DNA of 64,000 nt from JAGQKC01 sp965223675 (GTDB lineage Bacteria > Nitrospirota > Nitrospiria > Nitrospirales > UBA8639), in the NCBI GenBank assembly GCA_965223675.1, contig OZ245013.1, positions 2,480,001 through 2,544,000 on the forward strand. The letters run 5' to 3'. Below, piece by piece: positions 8,265 through 16,182 of this stretch. The notes beneath the pieces were generated by a model. It was not told where the DNA came from. It saw only the letters and a list, made by a program, of their open reading frames with translations, and did no database searches. Position 1 is the first letter of the stretch, and each line of letters starts with the position of its first letter. A program made the translations under genes and the position numbers.

Positions 8265-8693
8265 ATGGACAACATTCTTGGTTCATTGTACATCGGAAAC
8301 ATCGATGATGCTCACACTCCACCATCTGTGATTTCTGCCTTGCTCTGGACCGCTCTTGAAAGTAAATTAGATCCACCACCAAAGGATATTGTTTTAGGCA
8401 GGATCCCGCTCCGCGAATATACCGAGGCCGTACCGATGGACATTGATTCTGCTATCACCTGGCTTGAGCAACATTTACCGAAACATCAGATTTTGGTCGC
8501 CTGCCGGGCTGGGATGGGACGATCGGTTTCGGTCATCGTTGCCTATTTGTGTTGTGTTCAAGGAATGAGTTATGAGAAAGCTGTAGCCTTTCTCCGGGAA
8601 CGCAGGGAAGGCACAACTCCCCTTCCGCGACTCGAACACACGATTGAAAAGGTTAAACAGAGACGAGAAGCCCAACGCAAGCTGAGTTCATGA
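8265..8693 (+). CDS. Dual-specificity / tyrosine protein phosphatase-like protein
   Basis: 142 aa, the size of a minimal DSP catalytic domain. The CX5R signature is clear: Cys80 and Arg86 in CRAGMGRSVSV, the P-loop that carries the phospho-cysteine intermediate. The N-terminus (ILGSLYIGNIDDAH) matches the usual start of DSP domains. A candidate general-acid Asp lies in PMDIDSAI. It should hydrolyse phosphate esters on protein or another phosphorylated substrate in the cytoplasm. A GAGGA site lies ~10 bases upstream of the ATG. mutM follows 148 bases later on the same strand with no functional link evident. Confidence 0.88.
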   Translation: MDNILGSLYIGNIDDAHTPPSVISALLWTALESKLDPPPKDIVLGRIPLREYTEAVPMDIDSAITWLEQHLPKHQILVACRAGMGRSVSVIVAYLCCVQGMSYEKAVAFLRERREGTTPLPRLEHTIEKVKQRREAQRKLSS

Positions 8694-8841
8694 GTCAATT
8701 TTCCCCTGCAAGAGAAGACCTCCAACACTCTACGTCCATGTCCATGTCTACTCTTAATCTCATGCCTCACAAAAGAACCAGGGGAAAAGGTACGGCAACA
8801 CTGTTGTAGGGCTTTTTCAGTAGACCACGCCAAAAGATCTC

Positions 8842-9672
8842 ATGCCTGAACTTCCAGAAGTCGAGGTTATTCTCCATCAACTTCGTTTGAATATACCTGG
8901 AAGTACCATTAAACAGATTCACGTGAGACGGTCAGATATCATCCGTATGGGCCTCACGTCTCAAACATGGTACCGAGATTCACGGATTACAGACGTGACC
9001 CGTATCGGGAAAAGCCTGATCTTTACTTGTCAGAGAGACCAACACACACGATATATTCTTGCAGAACTTGGAATGACAGGACTCTTTCTCTTTCAATCTT
9101 CCAGTCATGGTTATGAGAAACATATTCACCTGACGTTCTCGTTGCACGAATCAAAAGAATCTATATTGCACTATTGGAACCCAAGACGATTTGGGCGGAT
9201 CTATCTATTTGACGACCAACAACTGCAGTATTTTACGAACCGACGTTTTGGACCAGATCCACTCTCATTAACTTTAGAAAATTTCTACCATCTCGTCCAC
9301 AAGACGCGCGGAAGGGTAAAAGCCTGCTTATTGAATCAGCATAAACTCTCGGGAATTGGGAATATCTATGCCAACGAAATTCTATTCGACGCCAACATTC
9401 ACCCCCACGCTCGAGGGGATCAGTTATCAAGAGCTTCGATTGCCCGGCTCTATGAATCGACTCAAGCGATTCTTCAAAAAGCCATTACCTGTGGCGGGTC
9501 GTCTATTCGGGACTTTCGAGCACCTGACGGACGGCAAGGCCGTTTTCAAGAGCAGCATGTCGTCTATCAAAAAACCGGCATACCCTGTCCCCGCGGTTGT
9601 GTAAACCCTATCAAACGTCTCTCCTCTGAACGCAGTTCTTTCTTCTGCTCAATCTGCCAGAAACGATCATAA
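8842..9672 (+). CDS. mutM: Formamidopyrimidine-DNA glycosylase (MutM/Fpg)
   Basis: 276 aa, normal family length. This base-excision repair enzyme removes 8-oxoguanine and ring-opened purines and nicks the abasic site. The N-terminal PELPEVE supplies the catalytic Pro and Glu. The conserved Lys57 lies in RIGKSLIF. The helix-two-turn-helix is visible as LSGIGNIYANEILFDA (~170-190). The C-terminal zinc finger reads CPRGC...CSIC, with the first Cys pair spaced by three residues rather than the usual two. No operon partner is obvious. Confidence 0.95.
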   Translation: MPELPEVEVILHQLRLNIPGSTIKQIHVRRSDIIRMGLTSQTWYRDSRITDVTRIGKSLIFTCQRDQHTRYILAELGMTGLFLFQSSSHGYEKHIHLTFSLHESKESILHYWNPRRFGRIYLFDDQQLQYFTNRRFGPDPLSLTLENFYHLVHKTRGRVKACLLNQHKLSGIGNIYANEILFDANIHPHARGDQLSRASIARLYESTQAILQKAITCGGSSIRDFRAPDGRQGRFQEQHVVYQKTGIPCPRGCVNPIKRLSSERSSFFCSICQKRS

Positions 9673-9787
9673 ATATCGCCTCCCTACTGTTAACGAAGCT
9701 GTAGTAGCCTCTACAAACTCATTAAGTATCAAGGAAAACCGAATGTCTGTGTTGCCGCACTTCCATTACTGATTACTTACTATCAAC

Positions 9788-9807
9788 ACGTATCGTTTTC
9801 GATACGT
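9788..9807. repeat. Palindrome upstream of the ECF sigma gene
   Basis: ACGTATCG-tttt-CGATACGT is a perfect 8-bp inverted repeat between mutM and the sigma-factor gene. It lacks a following T-run, so an operator or weak hairpin is as likely as a terminator. The rest of 9673-9942 shows no other recognisable site. Confidence 0.4.
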
Positions 9808-9942
9808 ATCTGTATCCATCAGGATATATGCCGACTCCTTTTTTCTGTCTTAAAACTGAAATTCTATGATTTCCCGTGAAAAATCATACTATTTTTGGCC
9901 TTAACCATCGCAGGCTTACATATTGCTTTTTACATAAACTCT

Positions 9943-10635
9943 ATGAACGTACTGCGTACTACACAATCAACTTACGATGAAGAACCCTTCAAAGGTGGTA
10001 CGGATCAGAATACTGCAAATGCTGCGAACTCCCCTATGGTGCGGGCAAGTCAACAAGATTCTCAAAGTGTAAGAAGAGAGGGAACTGAGGAAATTCGATT
10101 CCGTCATCTTCTTGACAAGATTTCCAAGGGTGAGGAACAAGCACTTACAGAATTCTATGAGGTCTTCGAATCGCGAATTTATGCCTTTATCCTGAGTCGG
10201 CTTCACGATTCATTTGAGGCCTCGGACATACTCAACGAAGTCATGTGGGAGGTATGGCGTGGGGCTATGCGATTTGACGGACGAGCCTCTGTGTTGACTT
10301 GGGTTTTCAGTATCACGAATCATAAGATCATTGACCGATTACGATCCAATTGCAAATATGAAGTAGGGGAGCTGAGCTCAGAGATTCCTGATGAATATAG
10401 CCAAAGCCTTGATGACATGGTAAACGTCAAACAAGAGGGCGAACACCTTCGTCATTGGCTTAGCAAACTCTCCGACGTTCATCGTCAAGTCATTCATTTA
10501 GCCTTCTTTGAAGATTTTTCCCAAAAGGAAATTAGTGAAATCATTGGTTGTCCAGAGGGAACCGTCAGGGCACGAATGTTCTACGCCAAGCGAGCTCTTA
10601 AACAATACTTAGAGAACGATGTGAAAAGAGATTAA
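9943..10635 (+). CDS. ECF-type RNA polymerase sigma factor
   Basis: About 230 aa from the ATG at 9943. The frame stays open further upstream only from a TTG, and the true start is uncertain because no ribosome site is evident. After a ~65-residue polar extension comes sigma region 2 (DILNEVMWEVWRGAMRFDGR, WVFSITNHKIIDRLR) and then region 4 (LSDVHRQVIHLAFFEDFSQKE, EGTVRARMFYAKRALK). The region-2 and region-4 spacing is typical for ECF sigma factors. The next gene starts 6 bases later and encodes a zinc-type anti-sigma factor, the usual regulatory pair. The exported protein gene at 11591 is a candidate target by position only. Confidence 0.93.
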   Translation: MNVLRTTQSTYDEEPFKGGTDQNTANAANSPMVRASQQDSQSVRREGTEEIRFRHLLDKISKGEEQALTEFYEVFESRIYAFILSRLHDSFEASDILNEVMWEVWRGAMRFDGRASVLTWVFSITNHKIIDRLRSNCKYEVGELSSEIPDEYSQSLDDMVNVKQEGEHLRHWLSKLSDVHRQVIHLAFFEDFSQKEISEIIGCPEGTVRARMFYAKRALKQYLENDVKRD

Positions 10636-10641
10636 CAACTT

Positions 10642-11259
10642 ATGCCTGCTAACTCCGTTCAGGAAAATCCACATCCCGACAATTTATTGCCCTGGTTCGT
10701 CAACAACACCCTTTCTTTACCTCAACACAATCAGGTGGGCGAACACCTCCAACATTGTCAGCGGTGTCAGAATGAAGTCACTTTGTTACAACAAATGCGG
10801 CAAGCTGTAAAGGCAGCTCCAAATCAGCCGCCAGGAGAATTAGGGTTGAATCGGTTGCTGAAGAAGGTGCAAGCTGAAAAAAAGATAGACCAAGCTCTAC
10901 AAGAGACACAATCTGGATCGTGGTCGAGAGATTTCGCAATCGCAGCATCGTTGCTGATTCTGTTACAAGCAGGACTCCTGATTGATGCCTGGTTTTTATC
11001 AAAACCCCTCATTCCGTTAGCTGGACTTCAAGAGCACGGGATTGTTCTACAAGTGTCGTTTGTCCCAACGGCAACAGAGGAACAGATACGCGAGACTGTC
11101 AGCACAGTTCATGGATCCTTTATCGATGGGCCAGGTCAATTGGGCATTTATCGTATTCGCCTCAATCGCTTGCCTCAAGACAAAATTGACGTCGAAGAAA
11201 CCATTAAACGGCTCCGTCAACAGAAAGAAGTTGTCCATCACGCGGCAAAAGATTATTAG
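10642..11259 (+). CDS. Membrane-anchored anti-sigma factor with zinc-binding domain
   Basis: 205 aa. The N-terminal domain carries the HX3CX2C signature of ZAS anti-sigma factors (HLQHCQRC, near 33-40). A linker follows, then one membrane segment (FAIAASLLILLQAGLLIDAW, ~94-113) and an ~85-residue C-terminal domain outside the cytoplasm. That part reads as a compact alpha/beta fold (IVLQVSFVPTATEEQIRETV, IYRIRLNRL), probably the signal-sensing region. It should hold the ECF sigma factor encoded 6 bases upstream in an inactive state. Confidence 0.88.
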   Translation: MPANSVQENPHPDNLLPWFVNNTLSLPQHNQVGEHLQHCQRCQNEVTLLQQMRQAVKAAPNQPPGELGLNRLLKKVQAEKKIDQALQETQSGSWSRDFAIAASLLILLQAGLLIDAWFLSKPLIPLAGLQEHGIVLQVSFVPTATEEQIRETVSTVHGSFIDGPGQLGIYRIRLNRLPQDKIDVEETIKRLRQQKEVVHHAAKDY

Positions 11260-11392
11260 ACAAATCCAACTTGTCCTCTCACTCGAATTTACTCCATTAA
11301 CACTCAAAATCTTCACCTCTGAGAAAATCGTCGTTCGCTAGTTGTATGTGCTACGGCGCTCATCGCGAAAAAATCTCTTGTGCCATTCAACG

Positions 11393-11430
11393 TTTTCCTT
11401 TCGCTTAACGACTAACGAGCGGAAGGAAAA
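11393..11430 (+). terminator. Hairpin downstream of the sigma/anti-sigma pair
   Basis: The arms TTTTCCTTTCGCT and AGCGGAAGGAAAA (one G-T pair) can fold with a 12-nt loop. An A-rich rather than T-rich tail follows, so it may be a terminator or simply a stem. It sits in the 331-base gap between the anti-sigma gene and the next gene, where nothing else is recognised. Confidence 0.4.
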
Positions 11431-11590
11431 AACAGATGATAACGGGTCATGACCACTACCATAGTTAAGAAAAGATTAGGTGAAAAAAGAGCATCTGACT
11501 TTCTTAATAAATTTACGAATCGGTTGGTAACAGAAAAATGCATCTCAAGAATGTATCGGCATGTAACTGTTGCCACAAGGAGGTATTCTC

Positions 11591-13054
11591 ATGAAGACTC
11601 GATCGCACATGCTCATTGCTGTATTAACGGTTTTCTTGTTGGCCCCCAATGCCATGGCACTGAAAAAAAAGCAGTTACCTGGTAGTGGAGAAGTCCCAAT
11701 TTTAGTTAACATTCCCCCGCTTGTTGCTCCGCATATCAAATTTACAGAGAGAACTGCAAACACAATCTCGCTTGAATGGGTGGATATTAACGAAGAAGAA
11801 GATGGATATCAGTTGCTACGACAGAATTTAGACACTGGACAGTGGTCATATGTGTCCAGCTGGGGAGAAGGAAACGGCACGATATCGTACGACGATACCG
11901 CATTGAATGCCGACACGCGCTACTGTTATAGCGTCCGCGTCTTTAACCAGAAAGATGGGGAATTCTTGTCGAGTCCTCGATGTGCATACACTAGAGATGG
12001 GAACGCATACGAGGTTTGGCGAGCCCAATTGTTGGTGATGACGGCAGACGTCAAGGACGCAAATACCAAAGAGCGAAAAAACGGTGTTCATATCAGACTC
12101 AATGAGGTCTTTCAATACAACATTCCGTCGGGTAATGGTACGTGGCTCGACTACGGCCGCAATGACTTCGAGAAAGGGGACACCTTCACTTACGATCTCA
12201 ATTTGAACGACGTTGACGAGCTTGGGGATATTACTCAAATAGGCATCTATCACGAAGGTGACGATGGATGGTGTATCGAACGACTGGCGTTGGTGGTCAA
12301 CGGGCTTGAGGTCTATAACATCAGCTTTGGGTCTACACCATCCACCTGCCAGTGGTTAGACACAGAGGCCGGGAAGTCTTCGTCTTACGTCATCTCACAT
12401 GACGACTTGCGCGCGCATCCCAAATGGTCATCTTACAACGAAGATGCTGCTCGTTTGCTCTTGCTAGTAAATCAGGGCATCCCTCAAGCTGAGTTAGAAA
12501 GCCGTATCGAAGCAAAAGTAGGAGACAATATCCATGGCACCAAAGCTTACTGGGGACATCTCCATGGCCCTGCTGTCGAAGCGAAAAAAGGGTGTCCACT
12601 TGAAGAACAGAGCTGCTCAACGGTCCACCTTGACCTTGACCTCGCCGCAGACATCAATAATTGGTGGGATCCCGCAGTTGATGTTGATTTTGACTTAATG
12701 ATCAGCTGCATGGGCGGTGAATTGTCGATCGAAGCAATGAACGTCGATATCGATGTAGATTCGAAGTGGTATTCGGAACTTCTAAGTCTTGGAATCATTA
12801 ACGTTATCGATGGAATCGCAGAAGACCGTGTGAGAGAAATTTGGCCGCCCATCATGGAAAGTTTTAATTTTCAGAATTGTCCAAGTTTCAATGTAGAGAA
12901 TGACGGAAGCATTCGAATTGTAGAACAAGCCACTAGCCCTCAAGTCTCCATACCAAGCCCAGGTAATCAAGTCGTGAAGCCAGACGACTCTGGAGGCTTT
13001 CAATTACCCACAAGGGTAGTCCCAAGCATCAAAGCTCAACAGTTGCCACGGTAG
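11591..13054 (+). CDS. Exported protein with a fibronectin type III domain
   Basis: 487 aa from the ATG at 11591, which follows an AAGGAGGT ribosome site. A signal peptide (MKTRSHMLIAVLTVFLLAPN) is followed by a fibronectin III domain at ~40-140 (TANTISLEWVDINEEEDGYQ, DTRYCYSVRVFN). The middle region (~145-260) is a beta-rich domain with repeated Asp/Asn and Cys residues. The C-terminal part (~300-440) includes ISCMGGELSIEAMNVDIDVD and a Cys pair, with a disordered Pro/Ser tail. No catalytic signature is recognised. Adhesion or matrix binding in the periplasm or outside is plausible. Its placement downstream of an ECF sigma/anti-sigma pair suggests envelope-linked expression, and a clear hairpin terminator follows. 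Confidence 0.8.
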   Translation: MKTRSHMLIAVLTVFLLAPNAMALKKKQLPGSGEVPILVNIPPLVAPHIKFTERTANTISLEWVDINEEEDGYQLLRQNLDTGQWSYVSSWGEGNGTISYDDTALNADTRYCYSVRVFNQKDGEFLSSPRCAYTRDGNAYEVWRAQLLVMTADVKDANTKERKNGVHIRLNEVFQYNIPSGNGTWLDYGRNDFEKGDTFTYDLNLNDVDELGDITQIGIYHEGDDGWCIERLALVVNGLEVYNISFGSTPSTCQWLDTEAGKSSSYVISHDDLRAHPKWSSYNEDAARLLLLVNQGIPQAELESRIEAKVGDNIHGTKAYWGHLHGPAVEAKKGCPLEEQSCSTVHLDLDLAADINNWWDPAVDVDFDLMISCMGGELSIEAMNVDIDVDSKWYSELLSLGIINVIDGIAEDRVREIWPPIMESFNFQNCPSFNVENDGSIRIVEQATSPQVSIPSPGNQVVKPDDSGGFQLPTRVVPSIKAQQLPR

Positions 13055-13074
13055 CGTGATGGATTGATGAGAAC

Positions 13075-13112
13075 CGACAAAAGAAGGTCCCATAAAGGGC
13101 CTTCTTTTGTCG
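13075..13112. terminator. Strong intrinsic hairpin terminator
   Basis: A 16-bp stem (CGACAAAAGAAGGTCC against GGGCCTTCTTTTGTCG, one G-T pair) with a 6-nt loop starts 21 bases after the stop of the fibronectin protein gene. The T-rich 3' arm supports terminator function on the plus strand. The remainder of the gap to 13615 holds no gene I can support. Confidence 0.8.
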
Positions 13113-13615
13113 TCGATGATCTGTGCAGGAAATTCCAATAAAATAAAAGGAAACGCAAAGCCCTGCCTGACAGAAGATGTGACGAAAAAACGACACTTCG
13201 ATCTTGAATTTTCTAGCAACAGGAGTTCGTGAACATTTTGTTGATTGATACTGGCCCACTGGTCGCCTATTTCGATTACAACGCCTCTCTACCCGACATA
13301 CGTATCCACTATCCATAAAAATTACTTCATTTAGCAAGCGAGCGCCCTAATCTCTATCTTAACTCATACCCATATGTGTATAAAATTAATAGGGCCGTAT
13401 CAATCTAACTCCAGTGCTTATGTCATCCGCAGATTTCCACTCCCTTACGTAGCGTCAAATGTCTTCGGTTCGTAGACAATACCGTCCTGGATTCAACGTT
13501 TTACATCCGTTCTTAGGAAAATCGTTAGCCAACCAGAATCTTGTCTCCTCCATGACCCTCTGTTAGACTTGTTTTCTAGATCCATCAACAAAGGAGAAAT
13601 GGCTCGAATCGCCAC

Positions 13616-14593
13616 GTGAGAAAACTAAAGCTGAAAGAGGGAGTTGATCTCGCCAACCTGTTTGGTCCCCATGATTTACATTTACGGATGATTGAAGGAG
13701 AACTCCAAATCGACATGACGGCACGAGGCGATGAAATTATTTTGGATGGGCAACCAGATGCCGTATTGCGAGCAGAGCGAATTCTGCATGAATTGGGAGA
13801 GTGGACTCGAGATTATTATGAATTGAAACCCGACGACATTACTCGAGCCCTTCGTGCCACAGAAACAGAAACGGAGAACCCTCTCACGAAGTTTTCACTC
13901 AATCCCACCCTCGCCAGTGCCACCACAAAAAAAGGAGGCATTGTACCGAAATCACCCGCTCAGCAATCCTATATTGAGGCCATTCAACAGTATGATTTAG
14001 TCATTGCGATTGGTCCGGCCGGAACGGGAAAAACGTATCTAGCCATGGCCATGGCCTTAGCCGCATTTAATAAGCGAGAAGTAAGTCGAATAGTTCTTGC
14101 ACGCCCTGCAGTAGAGGCAGGAGAGCGGTTAGGATTTTTACCGGGAGATATGATTGCGAAAGTCCATCCCTATCTTCGTCCCTTATACGACGCGTTGTAC
14201 AGCATGATGGATATAGAACGAGCCAATCGTTTAGTTGAGCGAGGAGAGATTGAGATTGCGCCCTTAGCCTTCATGCGAGGACGAACATTGAATGATGCCT
14301 TCGTTATTTTGGATGAATCTCAGAATGCCACGGCAGAACAAATGAAAATGTTCTTAACAAGGTTAGGAACGAACTCCAAAGCCATCGTCACCGGAGATGT
14401 CACACAAGTCGATTTACCTTCGACACAAACCTCTGGCCTTGTCCAAATTGCTCAAGTACTTCAGGACATCGAGGATATCAAGTTTATTCACTTTTCCGAA
14501 CGAGATGTGGTAAGACATCCACTAGTTCGAGCGATCATTAAAGCCTATGATGAATACGGACAAAAGGATTCTCACATACAAGAAACCTCATGA
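13616..14593 (+). CDS. PhoH-like P-loop ATPase / RNA-associated protein
   Basis: 325 aa. The N-terminal ~110 residues form the KH-like module of PhoH family proteins (LFGPHDLHLRMIEGEL, AVLRAERILHELGEW). The ATPase domain follows with Walker A GPAGTGKT near 133, DAFVILDESQNATAEQMKMF (Walker B) and TGDVTQVDLP. PhoH proteins are cytoplasmic ATPases thought to act with YbeY on RNA. ybeY follows here 85 bases downstream. The start is a GTG that overlaps the stop of a tiny 6-codon frame (ATG at 13599). An AAGGAG site precedes that small frame rather than the GTG, so initiation may be coupled or simply weak. Confidence 0.92.
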   Translation: MRKLKLKEGVDLANLFGPHDLHLRMIEGELQIDMTARGDEIILDGQPDAVLRAERILHELGEWTRDYYELKPDDITRALRATETETENPLTKFSLNPTLASATTKKGGIVPKSPAQQSYIEAIQQYDLVIAIGPAGTGKTYLAMAMALAAFNKREVSRIVLARPAVEAGERLGFLPGDMIAKVHPYLRPLYDALYSMMDIERANRLVERGEIEIAPLAFMRGRTLNDAFVILDESQNATAEQMKMFLTRLGTNSKAIVTGDVTQVDLPSTQTSGLVQIAQVLQDIEDIKFIHFSERDVVRHPLVRAIIKAYDEYGQKDSHIQETS

Positions 14594-14678
14594 TCCTCAG
14601 TTACATGCAAAACTCCAGAAAATATAAATATATGATAACCACTCCTCCCAGTCAGCCTCCGAGAATTCGCCCACACTA

Positions 14679-15143
14679 ATGTCCGTTCTCCTCCGTTCTC
14701 GGCTCCGCCAAAGAAGGATTCACGAACAAGCTCTTCGAACCGTCGCTCAAAAAATTCTTGCTTACTCAGGCGTCCCGGACGCTGAACTCAGCCTTGAATT
14801 AGTTGGAAATACACGAATGCAGACCTTGAATCAACACTATCGCTGCAAAAATAGCCCTACTGACGTTCTCGCATTTCCATTGCGGGAAGGCCCTGGCCCG
14901 TACACTTCGCTGTTGGGAGATGTTGTAATTTCTGTGCCTATGGCTGAAACTCAGGCCGCTACATACGGACATTCGGTTGATAGAGAGATGCTACAATTGC
15001 TGATACATGGTATTTTGCATTTAGTGGGCTATGACCATGAACGTAGTCACTCAGAAGCCCTGCGCATGCGTCGCAAGGAACACGCGATTTTAAAACGCCT
15101 TCACCCAATTCCCAAAATTCTGAAGAAGCGAATGAAAAACTGA
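14679..15143 (+). CDS. ybeY: Endoribonuclease YbeY (16S rRNA maturation)
   Basis: 154 aa. The UPF0054 signature HGILHLVGYDHE (~109-120) supplies the three zinc-binding histidines. The upstream NPTDVLAFP-like segment is present as SPTDVLAFPLREG. It is a metal-dependent single-strand endonuclease needed for 16S rRNA 3' end processing and ribosome quality control. The phoH-ybeY neighbourhood is the usual one. ftsY follows 81 bases downstream, so the three are likely one transcription unit. Confidence 0.95.
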   Translation: MSVLLRSRLRQRRIHEQALRTVAQKILAYSGVPDAELSLELVGNTRMQTLNQHYRCKNSPTDVLAFPLREGPGPYTSLLGDVVISVPMAETQAATYGHSVDREMLQLLIHGILHLVGYDHERSHSEALRMRRKEHAILKRLHPIPKILKKRMKN

Positions 15144-15224
15144 TGACAGAGATTCAGTTGTCAAACTCTCTACTATATTCAACATGATACTTAAGATTTC
15201 TCTGCTTACATTTAAAGGTTAACC

Positions 15225-16142
15225 ATGGGATGGTTTCAACGATTACAAGACGGACTCACGAAAACTCGCAAGAGCGTTCAAGGATCCCTAAAACGTTTGG
15301 TGGGGTCAGGACTAGATCCAGCAGTTTTGGAAGAAGTTGAAGAAGCCCTGCTCGGAGCCGATGTCGGCGTACGTGTCGTAGATCGTTTAATGGAACAGAT
15401 CAAAACTGAGGGTGTGAATACCGACTCTGATGATCCACTCAAGCCGTTCAAAGATTCACTCCTCGAAATTTTTGAACCCATTCAGTCAGATTCTCTCGAT
15501 GTGTTAATTCAACAGGGACCGCGTCCATATGTCCTCTTAGCTGTTGGCATCAATGGAGTCGGAAAAACCACGACAGTCGCGAAGCTGGGAAAGCGGTTTC
15601 AACAATCTGGACTCCAATCGTTATTCGTCGCCGCTGATACGTTTCGCGCTGCCGCCACTGAGCAACTGGTGATATGGGGAGACCGGATTGGAGTTGACGT
15701 GATTCGCCACCAACAAGGCGCAGACCCCGCAGCCGTCGTCTATGACGGTATTGCGGCCGCGAAAGCACGGAAAAGTGACGTCGTCTTAATCGATACCGCT
15801 GGTCGTCTTCATACCAAGATCAATCTCATGCAAGAACTCGAGAAGATGAAGCGGGTGATTACACGAGAACTCCCAGGGGCTCCACACGAAGTGCTGCTCA
15901 TTCTCGATGGAACATTAGGGCAAAATACTATTGCTCAAGCGAAACACTTTCACGAATCGCTTGGAGTCACAGGACTTGCGCTCACCAAACTAGATGGCAC
16001 CGCTCGAGGAGGCGTCGTGGTAGCGATTGCGGATGAACTCAAAATCCCTATTCGACTTATAGGCGTCGGGGAAGGAGAAGACGACCTACAAAATTTCAAG
16101 CCCCAGGAATTTATCGATGCTCTTCTGCAGATCGAAGGCTGA
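15225..16142 (+). CDS. ftsY: Signal recognition particle receptor FtsY
   Basis: 305 aa, a short FtsY with the N and G domains but without the long acidic A domain. GTPase motifs are G1 GINGVGKTTTVAKL (~108), DTFRAAATEQL, DTAGR and TKLDGTARGG, with GVGEGEDDLQNF near the end. It docks the SRP-ribosome complex at the inner membrane for co-translational membrane protein insertion. It is the last gene of the phoH-ybeY-ftsY group. The unrelated peptidase gene starts 40 bases later and might be read through. Confidence 0.96.
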   Translation: MGWFQRLQDGLTKTRKSVQGSLKRLVGSGLDPAVLEEVEEALLGADVGVRVVDRLMEQIKTEGVNTDSDDPLKPFKDSLLEIFEPIQSDSLDVLIQQGPRPYVLLAVGINGVGKTTTVAKLGKRFQQSGLQSLFVAADTFRAAATEQLVIWGDRIGVDVIRHQQGADPAAVVYDGIAAAKARKSDVVLIDTAGRLHTKINLMQELEKMKRVITRELPGAPHEVLLILDGTLGQNTIAQAKHFHESLGVTGLALTKLDGTARGGVVVAIADELKIPIRLIGVGEGEDDLQNFKPQEFIDALLQIEG

Positions 16143-16182
16143 TACACTCACGATCTAACCTTTACTTTCTTGAGATCTTGTC

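Noticed and set aside
9800..9813. 14-base match (CGATACGTATCTGT) shared with 55674-55687
   Set aside because: The second copy lies inside the coding sequence of the lipoprotein gene and the match is short, so likely coincidence.
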